A DNA stretch of 64,000 nt from DASUNP01 sp035249305 (GCA_035249305.1 DATFGQ010000034.1:1-64000), one strand, 5' to 3'; counted from the stretch's first letter, positions 25,662 to 34,043 are shown. Numbers and translations: made by a program. The notes: generated from the letters alone by a model not told the origin.

Positions 25662-26483
25662 CTAGCGCCCGCCGCTGGTCAAGAATGTGATGAAGCTAGT
25701 AACCCCTACCAACCCCGAAATCTTTCCGATCTTTTTGTACAGGTTCCCGTGAACTATGATCGTATCGCCGGCCCGCAGGTAAGCGTTCTCCTCGGGGTCG
25801 GCCTTGCCTTTCAGTATCTTCTTCACGTTGCTAGTCACCATCTCGACCCTGCCGTCTTCGTACTGGCGCAAGATCGACACGCTCGAAGCGTTGCCCAGGT
25901 CCGTTATGCCGCCCGAGGCTGTGATAGCGTCGAGCACCCGCATGGGGCGGTTCATGATTATCACGCCGGGCGTGCGGACTTCGCCCAGCACGCCTATCTT
26001 CGCGCTGTTGACTTCGAGCAGCGCGACCGTGACGCGCGGCTCTTTGATGAATTCTGAAATCGACGTTGTGAAATAGGTTTGAAGCTGCGGCAGCGTCTTG
26101 CCCACGACGGTGACGTTGCCCATGAGCGGGTAATATACCTGACCCACGGGCGAGACTATGGCCTTGGCCAGCGTGTCCTCCGGGTGCTTGTCGACGTAGA
26201 TGGCTATCACGTCGCCTGGGCCGAGGCGATAACTGCTCTGGAAGCTCAGATACACAGAGTTTATTTGACTCTGTATCGCCGACTCGTCGGACACGCTCGC
26301 GCCCGTCGCGCCGAGGTGCTCACTGTTTGTAGTCGTGACGGCGCTTATCGTCTGCGAGACTGTGCGCGGGCGGCCGTTGTCGCCTTTCGATTTCTGCGCG
26401 TTTGCGGTTGAAGCGAAAGCGGCTATAGTAAACATCGCGGCCAACGTGAGGCTTAACATCTTCATTGTGATTCTCATAATCAT
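25662..26483 (-). CDS. polysaccharide export protein, Wza/XrtA-system type
   Basis: 273 residues with a signal peptide ending STANA. The polysaccharide-export domain begins at about 80 (YRLGPGDVIAIYVDKHPE) and is followed by an SLBB-type domain (KIGVLGEVRTPGVIIMNRPMRVLDAI) and a second, shorter one (AYLRAGDTIIVHG). A final helix precedes the C-terminus. There is no obvious lipobox. It should form the outer-membrane or periplasmic exit for the exopolysaccharide made by the operon. GGGAG sits just before the ATG; downstream in-frame ATGs at 26477 and 26465 are alternatives. Confidence 0.88.
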   Translation of the reverse strand: MIMRITMKMLSLTLAAMFTIAAFASTANAQKSKGDNGRPRTVSQTISAVTTTNSEHLGATGASVSDESAIQSQINSVYLSFQSSYRLGPGDVIAIYVDKHPEDTLAKAIVSPVGQVYYPLMGNVTVVGKTLPQLQTYFTTSISEFIKEPRVTVALLEVNSAKIGVLGEVRTPGVIIMNRPMRVLDAITASGGITDLGNASSVSILRQYEDGRVEMVTSNVKKILKGKADPEENAYLRAGDTIIVHGNLYKKIGKISGLVGVTSFITFLTSGGR

Positions 26484-26510
26484 CCTTACTCCCGAAAATC
26501 CTGCTGCGTG

Positions 26511-27884
26511 CTATCTCCCTCCGCGACCGAAGAGGACTATCTTGATCGTCTCAAAGATTATCCCGAGGTCTAGCAAGAAGGTCTGGTTCTTGATGTAGTA
26601 GAGATCGTATCTGAGCTTCTCTATCGCGTCCTCGACGGTCGAGCCGTAGGGGAACTTGATCTGCGCCCAGCCCGTGAGGCCCGGCTTTACCAGGTGGCGC
26701 TGCGAGTAATAAGGGATGAGCTCGCCGAGACGGTCGACGAACACGGGGCGCTCGGGGCGCGGGCCAACGAAGTTCATGTCCCCGCGGATCACGTTGACGA
26801 ACTGAGGCAGCTCGTCGAGCCTGAGCTTGCGAATGATCCGTCCGACGCGAGTCACGCGCGGGTCCGCCTCTTCGGCCCAGACCGGCCCCGACGCATCTTC
26901 GGCGTCCGTGCGCATCGAGCGGAACTTGATTATCTTGAACCGCCGCCCGTTCTTGCCCACGCGCTCTTGCGTGTAAAAGATAGGCCCCGGCGAATCTATA
27001 TTCACGGCTATCGCCACAATTACCATCACCGGCAGCGACACGACGAAGCCTAAGGCGGCCAGCAGCGCGTTGACGATCCTGCGCGTGTGGTGGGCCACGT
27101 CCGAGTAGCGGCTGCCGCGCGCGAAGATCAGCCACGAAGGTCTGAGGAGCTCGGTCGCGATCTTGCCGGTCAGCCGCTCGTAGTAGCAGGCCGACTCTTC
27201 GACGGCGACGCGCCCGCTCAAGCTCAGGTTCAACAGCTCCTCGGTCGGGAACTGCCCGCGGCGGTCTTCGACGGCGACTACGATCCTGTCTACCTGATGG
27301 CTTTCGACCAGGACGGCCACGTCCGAAGTCAGGCCGATGACCGACGGGTTGATGAGGCTCTTTCCGATCAGCTCGGGCTTGTTGTCTGCGAAGCCTACGA
27401 TATGGAAGCCCGCGTTGCGGCGTTCGAGCGTCGCCTGCGCGACCTCTATCGCCTGCTTGCCGGACCCGAGTATCAGAACTCGCTCGCGGACGCCGAGCTG
27501 CGGGTGGCCGGTGCTCCAGGCCACCACCTTGCGCCACGCCGATATAACTACGAACGTGAGCGCCAGGTTGACGATAAAGACCCCGCGGCCGAGCTCAAGC
27601 ATGGGCAGCGCGAAGAACAGTATCGCCAGCAGAACGGTAGCCGCGCCCAGCGCTTTGACGAGGTTGACGACGACCTTACGATAAACGCGCGTCGCGTGGA
27701 GCGAATAGAGATCGAAAAGATAGAATGACAGTTGAATGACAAGCGTCGTCAATATCAGCTTCAGCCATCCTTGCCGCTCCGAGAGCTCGTAAGAGAGGTC
27801 GTGCGCGAGCCGAAGGTAAGCGGCCGTCAGTCCCACAACCAACAGCAGCGTCGTTTCGGCCATGACCAAGGATAAACGTCTCAT
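26511..27884 (-). CDS. polyprenyl-phosphate sugar-1-phosphate transferase (EpsB/WbaP-like)
   Basis: 457 residues: N-terminal membrane helices (to about 110), a Rossmann-like CoA-binding-type domain (VLILGSGKQAIEVAQATL) and a C-terminal bacterial sugar transferase domain with its hydrophobic anchor (LLAALGFVVSLPVMVIVAIAV). Catalytic-domain signatures are SPGPIFYTQERVGKNG, FRSMRTDAE, RLDELPQFVNVIRGDM and GPRPERP. It starts polymer assembly by linking a sugar phosphate to undecaprenyl phosphate. The architecture matches the exosortase-locus form. The ATG is 109 bases after the CpsD-like gene in the same operon. Confidence 0.9.
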   Translation of the reverse strand: MRRLSLVMAETTLLLVVGLTAAYLRLAHDLSYELSERQGWLKLILTTLVIQLSFYLFDLYSLHATRVYRKVVVNLVKALGAATVLLAILFFALPMLELGRGVFIVNLALTFVVISAWRKVVAWSTGHPQLGVRERVLILGSGKQAIEVAQATLERRNAGFHIVGFADNKPELIGKSLINPSVIGLTSDVAVLVESHQVDRIVVAVEDRRGQFPTEELLNLSLSGRVAVEESACYYERLTGKIATELLRPSWLIFARGSRYSDVAHHTRRIVNALLAALGFVVSLPVMVIVAIAVNIDSPGPIFYTQERVGKNGRRFKIIKFRSMRTDAEDASGPVWAEEADPRVTRVGRIIRKLRLDELPQFVNVIRGDMNFVGPRPERPVFVDRLGELIPYYSQRHLVKPGLTGWAQIKFPYGSTVEDAIEKLRYDLYYIKNQTFLLDLGIIFETIKIVLFGRGGR

Positions 27885-27993
27885 AAGCGTTCCTCCTCAG
27901 TTGCCCCTCTCAAACAACTGTGCGGGGTATTTTCCGGGGTGAGGCTTTTATCGATTATTAACTTCATTATTTTTACTTCCTGTTCTCGATCAA

Positions 27994-29094
27994 TCACGCC
28001 CGGCGACTGAATAGCCTCGCCAGCAGCGTCTTTCGGTCTTTACGGGTGAACGGTTCCTTCGTGTCCGACTCGTTAAGCACTACGCCCGCGCAAGCGTCGC
28101 GCGGCACGAGCTTAAGAGCCTCTGTCACCTCGTCGTGAGGGGTACGACCGGCGCGGACTACCATGACCGTCCCATCGGCTATCGATGCTAGCCTCTGGGC
28201 GCCCACGCTCTTGATAGCCGGCGCGTCTATGATCACAAAATCGAAATGGCGTTCGAGGTCCGCTATGAGCTTTTCGAGGCGAGGCGAGGAGATCACATCG
28301 CTACGATCAAAGCCGCGGCCCGCGTTCGCCGCAAGAACGCAAAGCCCGCTGGGGTCTATGCGGGCAATCGCGTCTGAAATCTGCGCGCCGCCTTCTATGA
28401 CGTCGGCCCAGCCTCGCTGCGGGTTGACCCCGAGCATGCGGCAGACGGACGGCTGGTCGGGGTTTGCGTCTATCAGCAGGACGCGGCGCTCGCCGGGCTT
28501 CGACATAGCCCATGCGAGGTTGGTCGCGACGGTGCTTTTCCCTTCTTCGGCGCGCGCGCTCGTGACGACTACGGTCTTGAGCTTGCGTTTCGCCGCCTGG
28601 TTCAACAGCCGCACGGCGAGCGTGCGGTATCGCTCACCCGCGTCGGCGTCATCGCCGGTCACGGCGGTGAGGCAAGGCGCTACCGCCTCCTTTGAAATCG
28701 TGAACTGATGGCGCGGCTCGACGAAATCAGGAGCAGGAGCAGGCGCGGTCGCAGCCGCGACACGCAGATCATTAGAAGCCCTTGTCGTGCGGGGGCGCGT
28801 CTGAGCCCTTAGCTCGCGGCGAGGCGCGGCGGCGATCATCTCGCTGAGCGCGATGAGCTCGCTGAAATCCAACGGCGCTGGAAGCTCGGCTTCAACTTTA
28901 GGCAGTTCAACAACCACCTTTTCGGGCTGAGCATGAATCAATTCTGCTCCAGGTATGGCGACGGGCGACGGGCGAGCTTGTGGCTGTTTAATCTCGCGCG
29001 CGGGCGGAGTCTGTACGCGGGCGGGGCGAGAGATGGGGCGGTCGCCCTCCTTCATTTGCTCCGACCTCAGTAGTGCGTTGTAGACTCTGCCCAT
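27994..29094 (-). CDS. CpsD/CapB-like ATPase (tyrosine autokinase family), no tyrosine tail
   Basis: 366 residues. A long Pro/Ala-rich N-terminal region (1-130) precedes a BY-kinase/ParA-type ATPase domain: Walker A TSARAEEGKST (to residue 188), Walker A' VLLIDANPD (near 206) and Walker B DFVIIDAPA (near 287). It is the expected partner of the Wzz-like protein, controlling chain length by cycles of phosphorylation. The C-terminus (KDRKTLLARLFSRRA) lacks the tyrosine cluster used for autophosphorylation in typical BY-kinases, so it may act only as an ATPase. It begins 17 bases after the upstream ATPase gene. Confidence 0.82.
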   Translation of the reverse strand: MGRVYNALLRSEQMKEGDRPISRPARVQTPPAREIKQPQARPSPVAIPGAELIHAQPEKVVVELPKVEAELPAPLDFSELIALSEMIAAAPRRELRAQTRPRTTRASNDLRVAAATAPAPAPDFVEPRHQFTISKEAVAPCLTAVTGDDADAGERYRTLAVRLLNQAAKRKLKTVVVTSARAEEGKSTVATNLAWAMSKPGERRVLLIDANPDQPSVCRMLGVNPQRGWADVIEGGAQISDAIARIDPSGLCVLAANAGRGFDRSDVISSPRLEKLIADLERHFDFVIIDAPAIKSVGAQRLASIADGTVMVVRAGRTPHDEVTEALKLVPRDACAGVVLNESDTKEPFTRKDRKTLLARLFSRRA

Positions 29095-29111
29095 AAAACT
29101 AGCCTTCGCCG

Positions 29112-30098
29112 TCAGCCTCTTGTCACGCGCACGCGGGAGAAGAATTTAAGCGGCGCGAAATTGTCATCATCACTTTCAGTCTCGATTGCAAAGCCCGATT
29201 TGTCGGCGGGCGACTGGCGGTTGATGTAACGGACGTTGGTCGCCGCGGGCTCTTTCACATGCTCGCCCACGGTCTGCATAGACGCGGCCTCGATTGGCGA
29301 GAGGTCGAGCGCCTCGGCTACTTCGCCGATGATCGAAGCCGTGATGCGAGGGCTGGCTGCGCCGAACCCCGTCAGCAGCGCGTTGTCGCAAATGTTATTT
29401 ATGATACGCGGTATGCCGCCCGAAAAACTGTGGATCATGCGGACGGCGTCGGGCTCAAAGAGGTTTTCGTTCTTCGCGCCCGCCACGCGCAGCCGCCAGA
29501 GGATGTACTGGGCAGTCTCGTGCGCGGCCAGGGGCTTGAGCGAACATTTGAGGCTCACGCGCTGTTTGAGCTGCCGCAGCTCGGGCTGCGCCAGAAGGTC
29601 GTGCAGTTCCGGCTGGCCGCAGAGGATTATCTGCAAGAGCTTTTCGCGGTTCGTCTCGAAGTTCGAAAGCAGTCGTATCTCTTCGAGCAGGTGAGGGGGC
29701 AACAGGTGCGCCTCATCCACTACGAGCACCGTCCGCAGCCCTTGCGAATGTCGCGTCATCAGCATGTAGCCGAGCATACGCAGCATCGCCGCTTTCGAAG
29801 ACTGCGCGCGCAATCGGAACTCACCCGTCAACAGGTCGAAGAACTCTCCGGTCGCGAGCAGCGGGTTGAAGATGTAGGCCGCCAGCACCGAGCGGTCGAG
29901 CGATTGGAGCATCGAGCGCAGGATAGTCGTCTTCCCGTTGCCGACCTCTCCGGTGACTACCACGAGGCCCTTGCCGTTCTCTATGCCGTACTGAAGGTTG
30001 GCGAAGACTTCGAGCAGGCTTTCGGTGCGGAACAGATAGCCGGGGTCCGGCGCGAGGCTAAATGGTATGTCGCGGAGTCCGTAGAATTGCTGGTACAT
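29112..30098 (-). CDS. AAA ATPase of ExeA/XrtA-associated type
   Basis: 328 residues. The start MYQQFYGLRDIPFSLAPDP is typical of ExeA-like ATPases and of the ATPase tied to exosortase exopolysaccharide loci. Walker A is GEVGNGKT (50-57) and Walker B VLVVDEAHLL (near 124-133); a sensor region FSGGIPRIINNICD follows at about 235. The C-terminal 70 residues are divergent and probably disordered. It is cytosolic or membrane-associated and probably assists export machinery. It lies between the Wzz-like and CpsD-like genes, the usual order for such loci. Confidence 0.88.
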   Translation of the reverse strand: MYQQFYGLRDIPFSLAPDPGYLFRTESLLEVFANLQYGIENGKGLVVVTGEVGNGKTTILRSMLQSLDRSVLAAYIFNPLLATGEFFDLLTGEFRLRAQSSKAAMLRMLGYMLMTRHSQGLRTVLVVDEAHLLPPHLLEEIRLLSNFETNREKLLQIILCGQPELHDLLAQPELRQLKQRVSLKCSLKPLAAHETAQYILWRLRVAGAKNENLFEPDAVRMIHSFSGGIPRIINNICDNALLTGFGAASPRITASIIGEVAEALDLSPIEAASMQTVGEHVKEPAATNVRYINRQSPADKSGFAIETESDDDNFAPLKFFSRVRVTRG

Positions 30099-30161
30099 TA
30101 CTTTCTTCTCAACCTCTACTGAGAGAAATGCTTAATGGCCTGCACTTTTTACCTTTAGCTA

Positions 30162-31784
30162 CTACCTTTCGCCGATGAGCGCGAACAGGTTAGAGACGAC
30201 AAGAAACTTTGTCAGCGCGAATATCGCTACGCCTACCGCCGCCGTGCCTATCGCGAAACGAAGCCGCGCGCGGCCCGCCGCACGCTTGCGGTCGTAGTCG
30301 GTCATGCTCTTCGGGATCGCGACGAGCATCGGCAGATTCGTGTAGCGCTCTACGTCCGCCGGGTCGTGAAGCGTGCGCGAGCGCCGCCGCTCGGCCAGTG
30401 CCGCGAAACAGGCTCCTAGAGCCAATCCTGCGGCCAGGGCGATCAGATGAAGCAATCCCCGGTCGGGCTGACTGGGGCTGCCGGGCAGACTCGCCTGCTC
30501 AAGCAGTCGTACGGCTTCGGGCTTCGAACCCGTCGGCTGTCGCTTTGCTTCCGCCCGCTCAAGCGCCGCGACCGCCTCTTTGTGCGCGCGCTTTACGGAG
30601 AAGTATTCCTGGGCCAGTCGCGCGTAGACGCCTTCGCGCTGGCCGGAATCATGCGCGGCCGTTTGAGCGGGGCGCGCTGCCGGTTGCGGGCTCGCGGCCT
30701 GGCGCGCTATGGCGCGGTTAGTGACCTCAAGCTCGATCCTAATGCGATTGCGCTCACTTTCGAGTGCGCGCAGCTCTCTGGCTTCGGGCGACTGCGTGCT
30801 CGTTCCGGCCTCTTGCTGGCGCAGGTCCGCCAGTTGGCGATCGACGGCCGCGATCTGGTCTGTGATCAACAGGACGCGCGGGTGTTTTTCGGTCAGCTCC
30901 TGCCGGTTGATGAGATTGTCGCGCTGTCCCTGAAGCTCGGCGCGCTTTCCGAGCAGTATCGCGTAGGTAGGGTTGGACGCGACGCCTCCGGTTCTCTTCT
31001 GCTGCTCGACTATGCGGCGCTGCTCGACTATGCGCTGGTCTACGTCGGCCATCTGTTGCTGGAGCGCGTAGAGCTTGTCTCGGTAGCCTTCGACTAAGAG
31101 TTGTTGCGCGCGTGACGTGTCGGCTTGCACAGGCGCGGGCGCTCGAGCGGGCGCGGCCGGCGGGGCGACAAAAGCGGACCCCGCGAAAGCCTCTTCCTTG
31201 AGGTCGAGCAGCCAGGGGCGCGCCGTCTCCTGCTCGCGCAGTTGCGCCGCAAGCTCGGAGGCGCGCTGGCGAAGCGTCGCAGTCTCGTCGGAAGATTGCG
31301 ACTGGCTCGATTTTGCGCCGCCGTCGACTAGGAGCGAGCCGGCAAGCTCGGCCGTTATCTTTTGCGCCGTCGCGGCATCCTTAGCGCGATAGGAGATTGT
31401 GAAACCGTAGGGCGGGCTTGCGTCTTTTGAATCCGGCTCAACGCGTATGTCAGAACGCATGCGGTTCACGATCTCGTCGGCGGTTGCGCCTGAGCTCTTC
31501 AAATCCTGATAGAGACCGTGCTCGGAGATCAGCTCTTCAATACTGGCGCGGTTTGTGATCTGCTGCCGGAGCGCGCCGAGCCTTCGCGAAGGCTCGGCCT
31601 GCGGGGTGCTGCCCGAAGCAGGCTCGATCGTCAGGCGGGCCGACGATTCGTACAGGTCGGGGAGTTGCTTGATGGCGATGGCCGAAGAGGTGATGACGAT
31701 GATTGCGGGGATGAGGATCAGCAACGCGTGGCGGCGCGCTATGTGTATAAACTTAAAGGGGCTGTGAGGTCTGGGCGAAGTCAT
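30162..31784 (-). CDS. Wzz/GumC-like polysaccharide chain-length determinant
   Basis: 540 residues. One N-terminal membrane helix (about 19-40, HALLILIPAIIVITSSAIA), a Wzz-type domain, long coiled coils in the periplasm (about 170-430), a C-terminal membrane helix (LIALAAGLALGACFAAL) and, after a short cytosolic loop with DVERYTNLPMLVAIPKS, one more helix at the very end. It sets polymer length and couples to the CpsD-like ATPase. It is the first gene of the minus-strand exopolysaccharide operon, divergent from the LuxR-type regulator. The Shine-Dalgarno sequence is weak. Confidence 0.85.
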   Translation of the reverse strand: MTSPRPHSPFKFIHIARRHALLILIPAIIVITSSAIAIKQLPDLYESSARLTIEPASGSTPQAEPSRRLGALRQQITNRASIEELISEHGLYQDLKSSGATADEIVNRMRSDIRVEPDSKDASPPYGFTISYRAKDAATAQKITAELAGSLLVDGGAKSSQSQSSDETATLRQRASELAAQLREQETARPWLLDLKEEAFAGSAFVAPPAAPARAPAPVQADTSRAQQLLVEGYRDKLYALQQQMADVDQRIVEQRRIVEQQKRTGGVASNPTYAILLGKRAELQGQRDNLINRQELTEKHPRVLLITDQIAAVDRQLADLRQQEAGTSTQSPEARELRALESERNRIRIELEVTNRAIARQAASPQPAARPAQTAAHDSGQREGVYARLAQEYFSVKRAHKEAVAALERAEAKRQPTGSKPEAVRLLEQASLPGSPSQPDRGLLHLIALAAGLALGACFAALAERRRSRTLHDPADVERYTNLPMLVAIPKSMTDYDRKRAAGRARLRFAIGTAAVGVAIFALTKFLVVSNLFALIGER

Positions 31785-31980
31785 CGTCGTTTTATTCGGG
31801 GCCCGGCCTATTAAGCTCGTCCATTAAACTGCCGCAAGCATTGGCCTTCGTTATTAATGAAAGGGTGAATTACGCGCGCTTTCCAGAAGGCGCTTTGCCG
31901 GATATGAAGGGTTCATTTTATGGCCGTCGGCGGGCCTGTCATGACGGAAGAAGCGTCCTAAAGTTTGAGAATTAAAACTG

Positions 31981-32009
31981 TTGACAACCCATAGGTGTTG
32001 TTTTATAAC
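31981..32009 (+). promoter_or_regulatory. near-consensus sigma-70 promoter
   Basis: A perfect TTGACA at 31981-31986 and TATAAC at 32004-32009 are exactly 17 bases apart. Transcription would start near 32016, giving a leader of about 205 bases before the LuxR-type start codon. Confidence 0.8.
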
Positions 32010-32025
32010 GTGCCCGAAGCTGCCT

Positions 32026-32062
32026 TACCCTGATAGGTCCTGCTGATGAACGGACCTGGGTA
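32026..32062 (+). promoter_or_regulatory. leader hairpin before the LuxR-type gene
   Basis: TACCC, a 4-base bulge and AGGTCC pair with GGACCT-GGGTA across an 11-base loop, giving 11 base pairs near the 5' end of the predicted transcript. It could stabilise the leader or bind a regulator; no known riboswitch was recognised. Confidence 0.5.
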
Positions 32063-32220
32063 ATTCATGCGGGTCGGGTCAGGCAAATAATTGCTCTCAC
32101 CGCGACCGGCCCTCATGCCCCTGAAACGAGAATCGTGCTGCCGAATCGAAAGATCGATTTGCCTCACCGCTTTATCCGTCTCGGCTCCCTCCGGCAAGCA
32201 CTGTAACGAGGAATTCTTCT

Positions 32221-32853
32221 ATGCTCGCTCAAGGGTCTTACACATCTGCGTCCGTCGAAATGCCCGTGTCCCAGGGTACTGACAGGCTTTACAACCTTGC
32301 CACCGCACTTGATGAAATAAACGAAGGCGCAGTCTTCATGAACTGCGAAGGACAGCTCGTCTGGCACAACCGCGCATTCGACCGGCTGCTGGTCGAGAAC
32401 CGCGAGGGCCACCATCTGGTCGCCGCAGTCATAGAGCTCGCGGGCGACTTCTACCAGGAACTCTACACGGCATCGGACCGCGCGGCGGGCGACGAGCAGG
32501 GCCTTGTTTCGCTCGCTCGCGACGTTACCGTAGGCCGGATCGACCACGAGATTCATTGCACGTTGATGCCCAAGGGGATGCTGGGGCTTGACAGCTACGT
32601 GCTCTGCCTCATAAAGCGCTCGGCGTCGCGGTGGTCGAGCTACGAAGAACACTTGCGCCAGACCTGGGGGCTTACGGAGCGCGAGGCGCAGGTGGCCGTC
32701 GAGTGCCTGCGCGGCAAAAAGAACCTCGAGATAGCCGAGCGGCTCAGGATAAGCGTAGAGACGGTCAATAAGCACCTGGACAAGGTCTATCAAAAGGCCG
32801 GGGTGCGGGGGCGGTCCGAGCTGGCAAGCCGCCTGCTCGACAGCGGCATCTGA
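32221..32853 (+). CDS. LuxR/GerE-type transcriptional regulator with PAS-like sensor
   Basis: 210 residues. Residues about 20-130 look like a PAS-type sensor (ALDEINEGAVFMNCEGQLVWHNRAF). The C-terminal domain (about 148-205) is a clear LuxR helix-turn-helix: GLTEREAQVAVECLRGKKNLEIAERLRISVETVNKHLDKVYQKAGV. No phosphoacceptor receiver domain is present, so the signal is probably a ligand or protein contact. GAGGAA lies seven bases before the ATG. It is divergent from the exopolysaccharide operon, which is its likely target. Confidence 0.85.
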   Translation: MLAQGSYTSASVEMPVSQGTDRLYNLATALDEINEGAVFMNCEGQLVWHNRAFDRLLVENREGHHLVAAVIELAGDFYQELYTASDRAAGDEQGLVSLARDVTVGRIDHEIHCTLMPKGMLGLDSYVLCLIKRSASRWSSYEEHLRQTWGLTEREAQVAVECLRGKKNLEIAERLRISVETVNKHLDKVYQKAGVRGRSELASRLLDSGI

Positions 32854-32894
32854 AGGCTTGCGCTGGCCGCAACCAAGAGCTTATTTTAACTGTA

Positions 32895-33164
32895 ATGCGA
32901 ATCGAGAAAAGTTCATCAACAGTCTTCACGCCTCTCGACGATGGGAGGGCCGTCTTGTTGAACCTCGACACACTCTTCTACTACAGGTTGAATCGCACGG
33001 GCGCGGCGCTGTGGAAGCAGATCGAAGAGAGCAAAACGATCATGCTCGACGACCTTGTGCGCGGCGCCTGCGAGCGGTTCGACGTCGACGAAGAGGGCGC
33101 TCGCCGCAGCGTCAGCTCTTTTGTGGAGCGGCTCGAAGAGTACAAGATGGTTCACATCGTTTGA
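32895..33164 (+). CDS. PqqD-family small protein (RRE fold)
   Basis: 89 residues with the PqqD pattern: VLLNLDTLFYYRLNRTGAALWKQIEE, then LVRGACERFDVDEEGARRSVSSFVERLEEYKMV. PqqD proteins use a winged helix-turn-helix-like fold to bind a peptide leader for a modifying enzyme. No radical-SAM, protease or other PQQ gene is here, so PQQ synthesis is not supported. Similar lone PqqD proteins occur near exopolysaccharide and peptide-modifying loci. The gene starts 41 bases after the LuxR-type gene and may share its transcript. A GCCGCCGAGGCGGC hairpin lies about 25 bases after the stop. Confidence 0.8.
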   Translation: MRIEKSSSTVFTPLDDGRAVLLNLDTLFYYRLNRTGAALWKQIEESKTIMLDDLVRGACERFDVDEEGARRSVSSFVERLEEYKMVHIV

Positions 33165-33665
33165 GCGCGGGCAGACCATCTGGTCGCCTGAAGCCGCCGA
33201 GGCGGCCTTCGGCTTTGTAGTCTTCAGCCTCGGGCTATGCAGCTTTCAAATCTCGCCATCTAACTTCCGCTGTTTGAGTGACACCGTTTGTCATCGCGAT
33301 TTCCGATATTTGTTAACCCTCTTGGGTAGCGCCGCGCGCGGCTTACGGATTTTAAGGAGTTAAGACTACCCGAAAGGGCTATGGTAGCTGGCACGCACGT
33401 TGCTCAAGTGAAGAAACGCAGCCTGAGAAGGCTGTCTGGCGGAAGGGGTCAAGGGGGCGATGCCTTCTGCTTCTTAACTGAGAGAAGCGACAGAACTAAA
33501 TTGGAAATGCCACAAAGGTCGAGGTCATGGGGGCGACGTCGACTTTTGTGGCTCGCTTCATTGCGCAGTATTTTCATAGAAAGTTCACCCTCTATTAAGG
33601 CAGTTGCAACGGATCGCGTTTATCATTCTTCTAACAGAGTGGTTGCAAAGGAGGGATTGGTAAGA
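33165..33665 (+). other. non-coding stretch rich in predicted RNA hairpins
   Basis: 500 bases between the PqqD-like and 68-residue genes. Hairpins on the plus strand: GCCGCC-GA-GGCGGC near 33193; CTACC/GGTAG around a CCCGAAAGGG loop (33366-33387); CAGCC/GGCTG at 33419-33434; GCTTCT/AGAAGC at 33469-33488; and a long one at 33509-33552 with about 16 of 18 pairs and a GGGGG loop. The density suggests a structured RNA or leader. An in-frame upstream extension of the 68-residue gene through this region looks non-coding. Confidence 0.5.
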
Positions 33666-33872
33666 ATGTCAGCAGTACTTCCAAGCGTGGAATCATTCGT
33701 CACAGGGCAAAAGGTATTAACGGGGTTCGGGCCGGGGGTGGTATCGGCCATCAGCCGAGTAGATTCGATAATCTACGTGACGCTCTCAAACGAGCCCACG
33801 GGGCTCTACATCATGCGCCCCGAGCAAGTCGAGCCTTTTGACGGCGAGCAGGCGTCTGACGATAACCCGTAA
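33666..33872 (+). CDS. 68-residue beta-rich protein, unknown
   Basis: The ATG at 33666 has AGGAGGG ten bases upstream, a strong ribosome site that fixes the start. The protein (starting MSAVLPSVESFVTGQKV) has alternating hydrophobic strands (VLTGFGPGVVSAI, IIYVTLS, GLYIMRPEQVEPF) like a small SH3/KOW barrel, and an acidic tail. No family was recognised. It lies between the hairpin-rich stretch and a 43-residue gene, forming a small-gene island. Confidence 0.65.
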   Translation: MSAVLPSVESFVTGQKVLTGFGPGVVSAISRVDSIIYVTLSNEPTGLYIMRPEQVEPFDGEQASDDNP

Positions 33873-33892
33873 ATTGCTCCCGACAGATTAGC

Positions 33893-33906
33893 CCTCCCGG
33901 CGGAGG
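33893..33906 (+). promoter_or_regulatory. hairpin that hides the ribosome site of the 43-residue gene
   Basis: CCTCC (33893-33897), loop CGGC, GGAGG (33902-33906). The right arm is the Shine-Dalgarno sequence, five bases before the ATG at 33912, so translation should depend on opening this hairpin. Confidence 0.6.
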
Positions 33907-33911
33907 CTGTT

Positions 33912-34043
33912 ATGGAGTTTATGACTATCACGACAATGTCGGAAGGTCGTCGCTACATTGCGATCTACCGTAAATGGTTCAACGAAAAGCTGGGCGCGTG
34001 GGAGCTTGAGATGGTGCCCGGCACGCTACGCTGGATCAATTGA
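33912..34043 (+). CDS. 43-residue protein, unknown
   Basis: A very short frame, MEFMTITTMSEGRRYIAIYR then KWFNEKLGAWELEMVPGTLRWIN, preceded by an ideal GGAGG at five bases spacing. Alternating hydrophobic and charged residues suggest a small beta hairpin. The start codon is 39 bases after the stop of the 68-residue gene, so they may be co-transcribed. No family was recognised. It could be a regulator or a peptide substrate, but it lacks a typical leader/core split with Cys, Ser or Thr, so a RiPP precursor role is not supported. Confidence 0.55.
   Translation: MEFMTITTMSEGRRYIAIYRKWFNEKLGAWELEMVPGTLRWIN

Larger units (their letters stand above)
31785..32220. other. divergent regulatory region between EPS operon and LuxR gene
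   Basis: 436 bases without a gene. It holds a strong plus-strand promoter (31981-32009), a 200-base leader for the LuxR-type gene and, presumably, the promoter of the minus-strand exopolysaccharide operon, which was not identified. A 65-residue minus-strand open frame here shows no protein-like pattern. Confidence 0.6.

Noticed and set aside
32895..33164. PQQ biosynthesis cluster
   Set aside because: Only a PqqD-like protein is present; no PqqA, B, C or E. The PqqC-superfamily enzyme at 19566 is distant and shows a diiron motif.
33381..33665. N-terminal extension of the 68-residue protein
   Set aside because: It runs through the hairpin-rich stretch and has random-like composition; a strong ribosome site supports the ATG at 33666.
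33912..34043. RiPP precursor peptide for the PqqD-like protein
   Set aside because: No leader/core split, no Cys/Ser/Thr-rich core and no modifying enzyme gene nearby.
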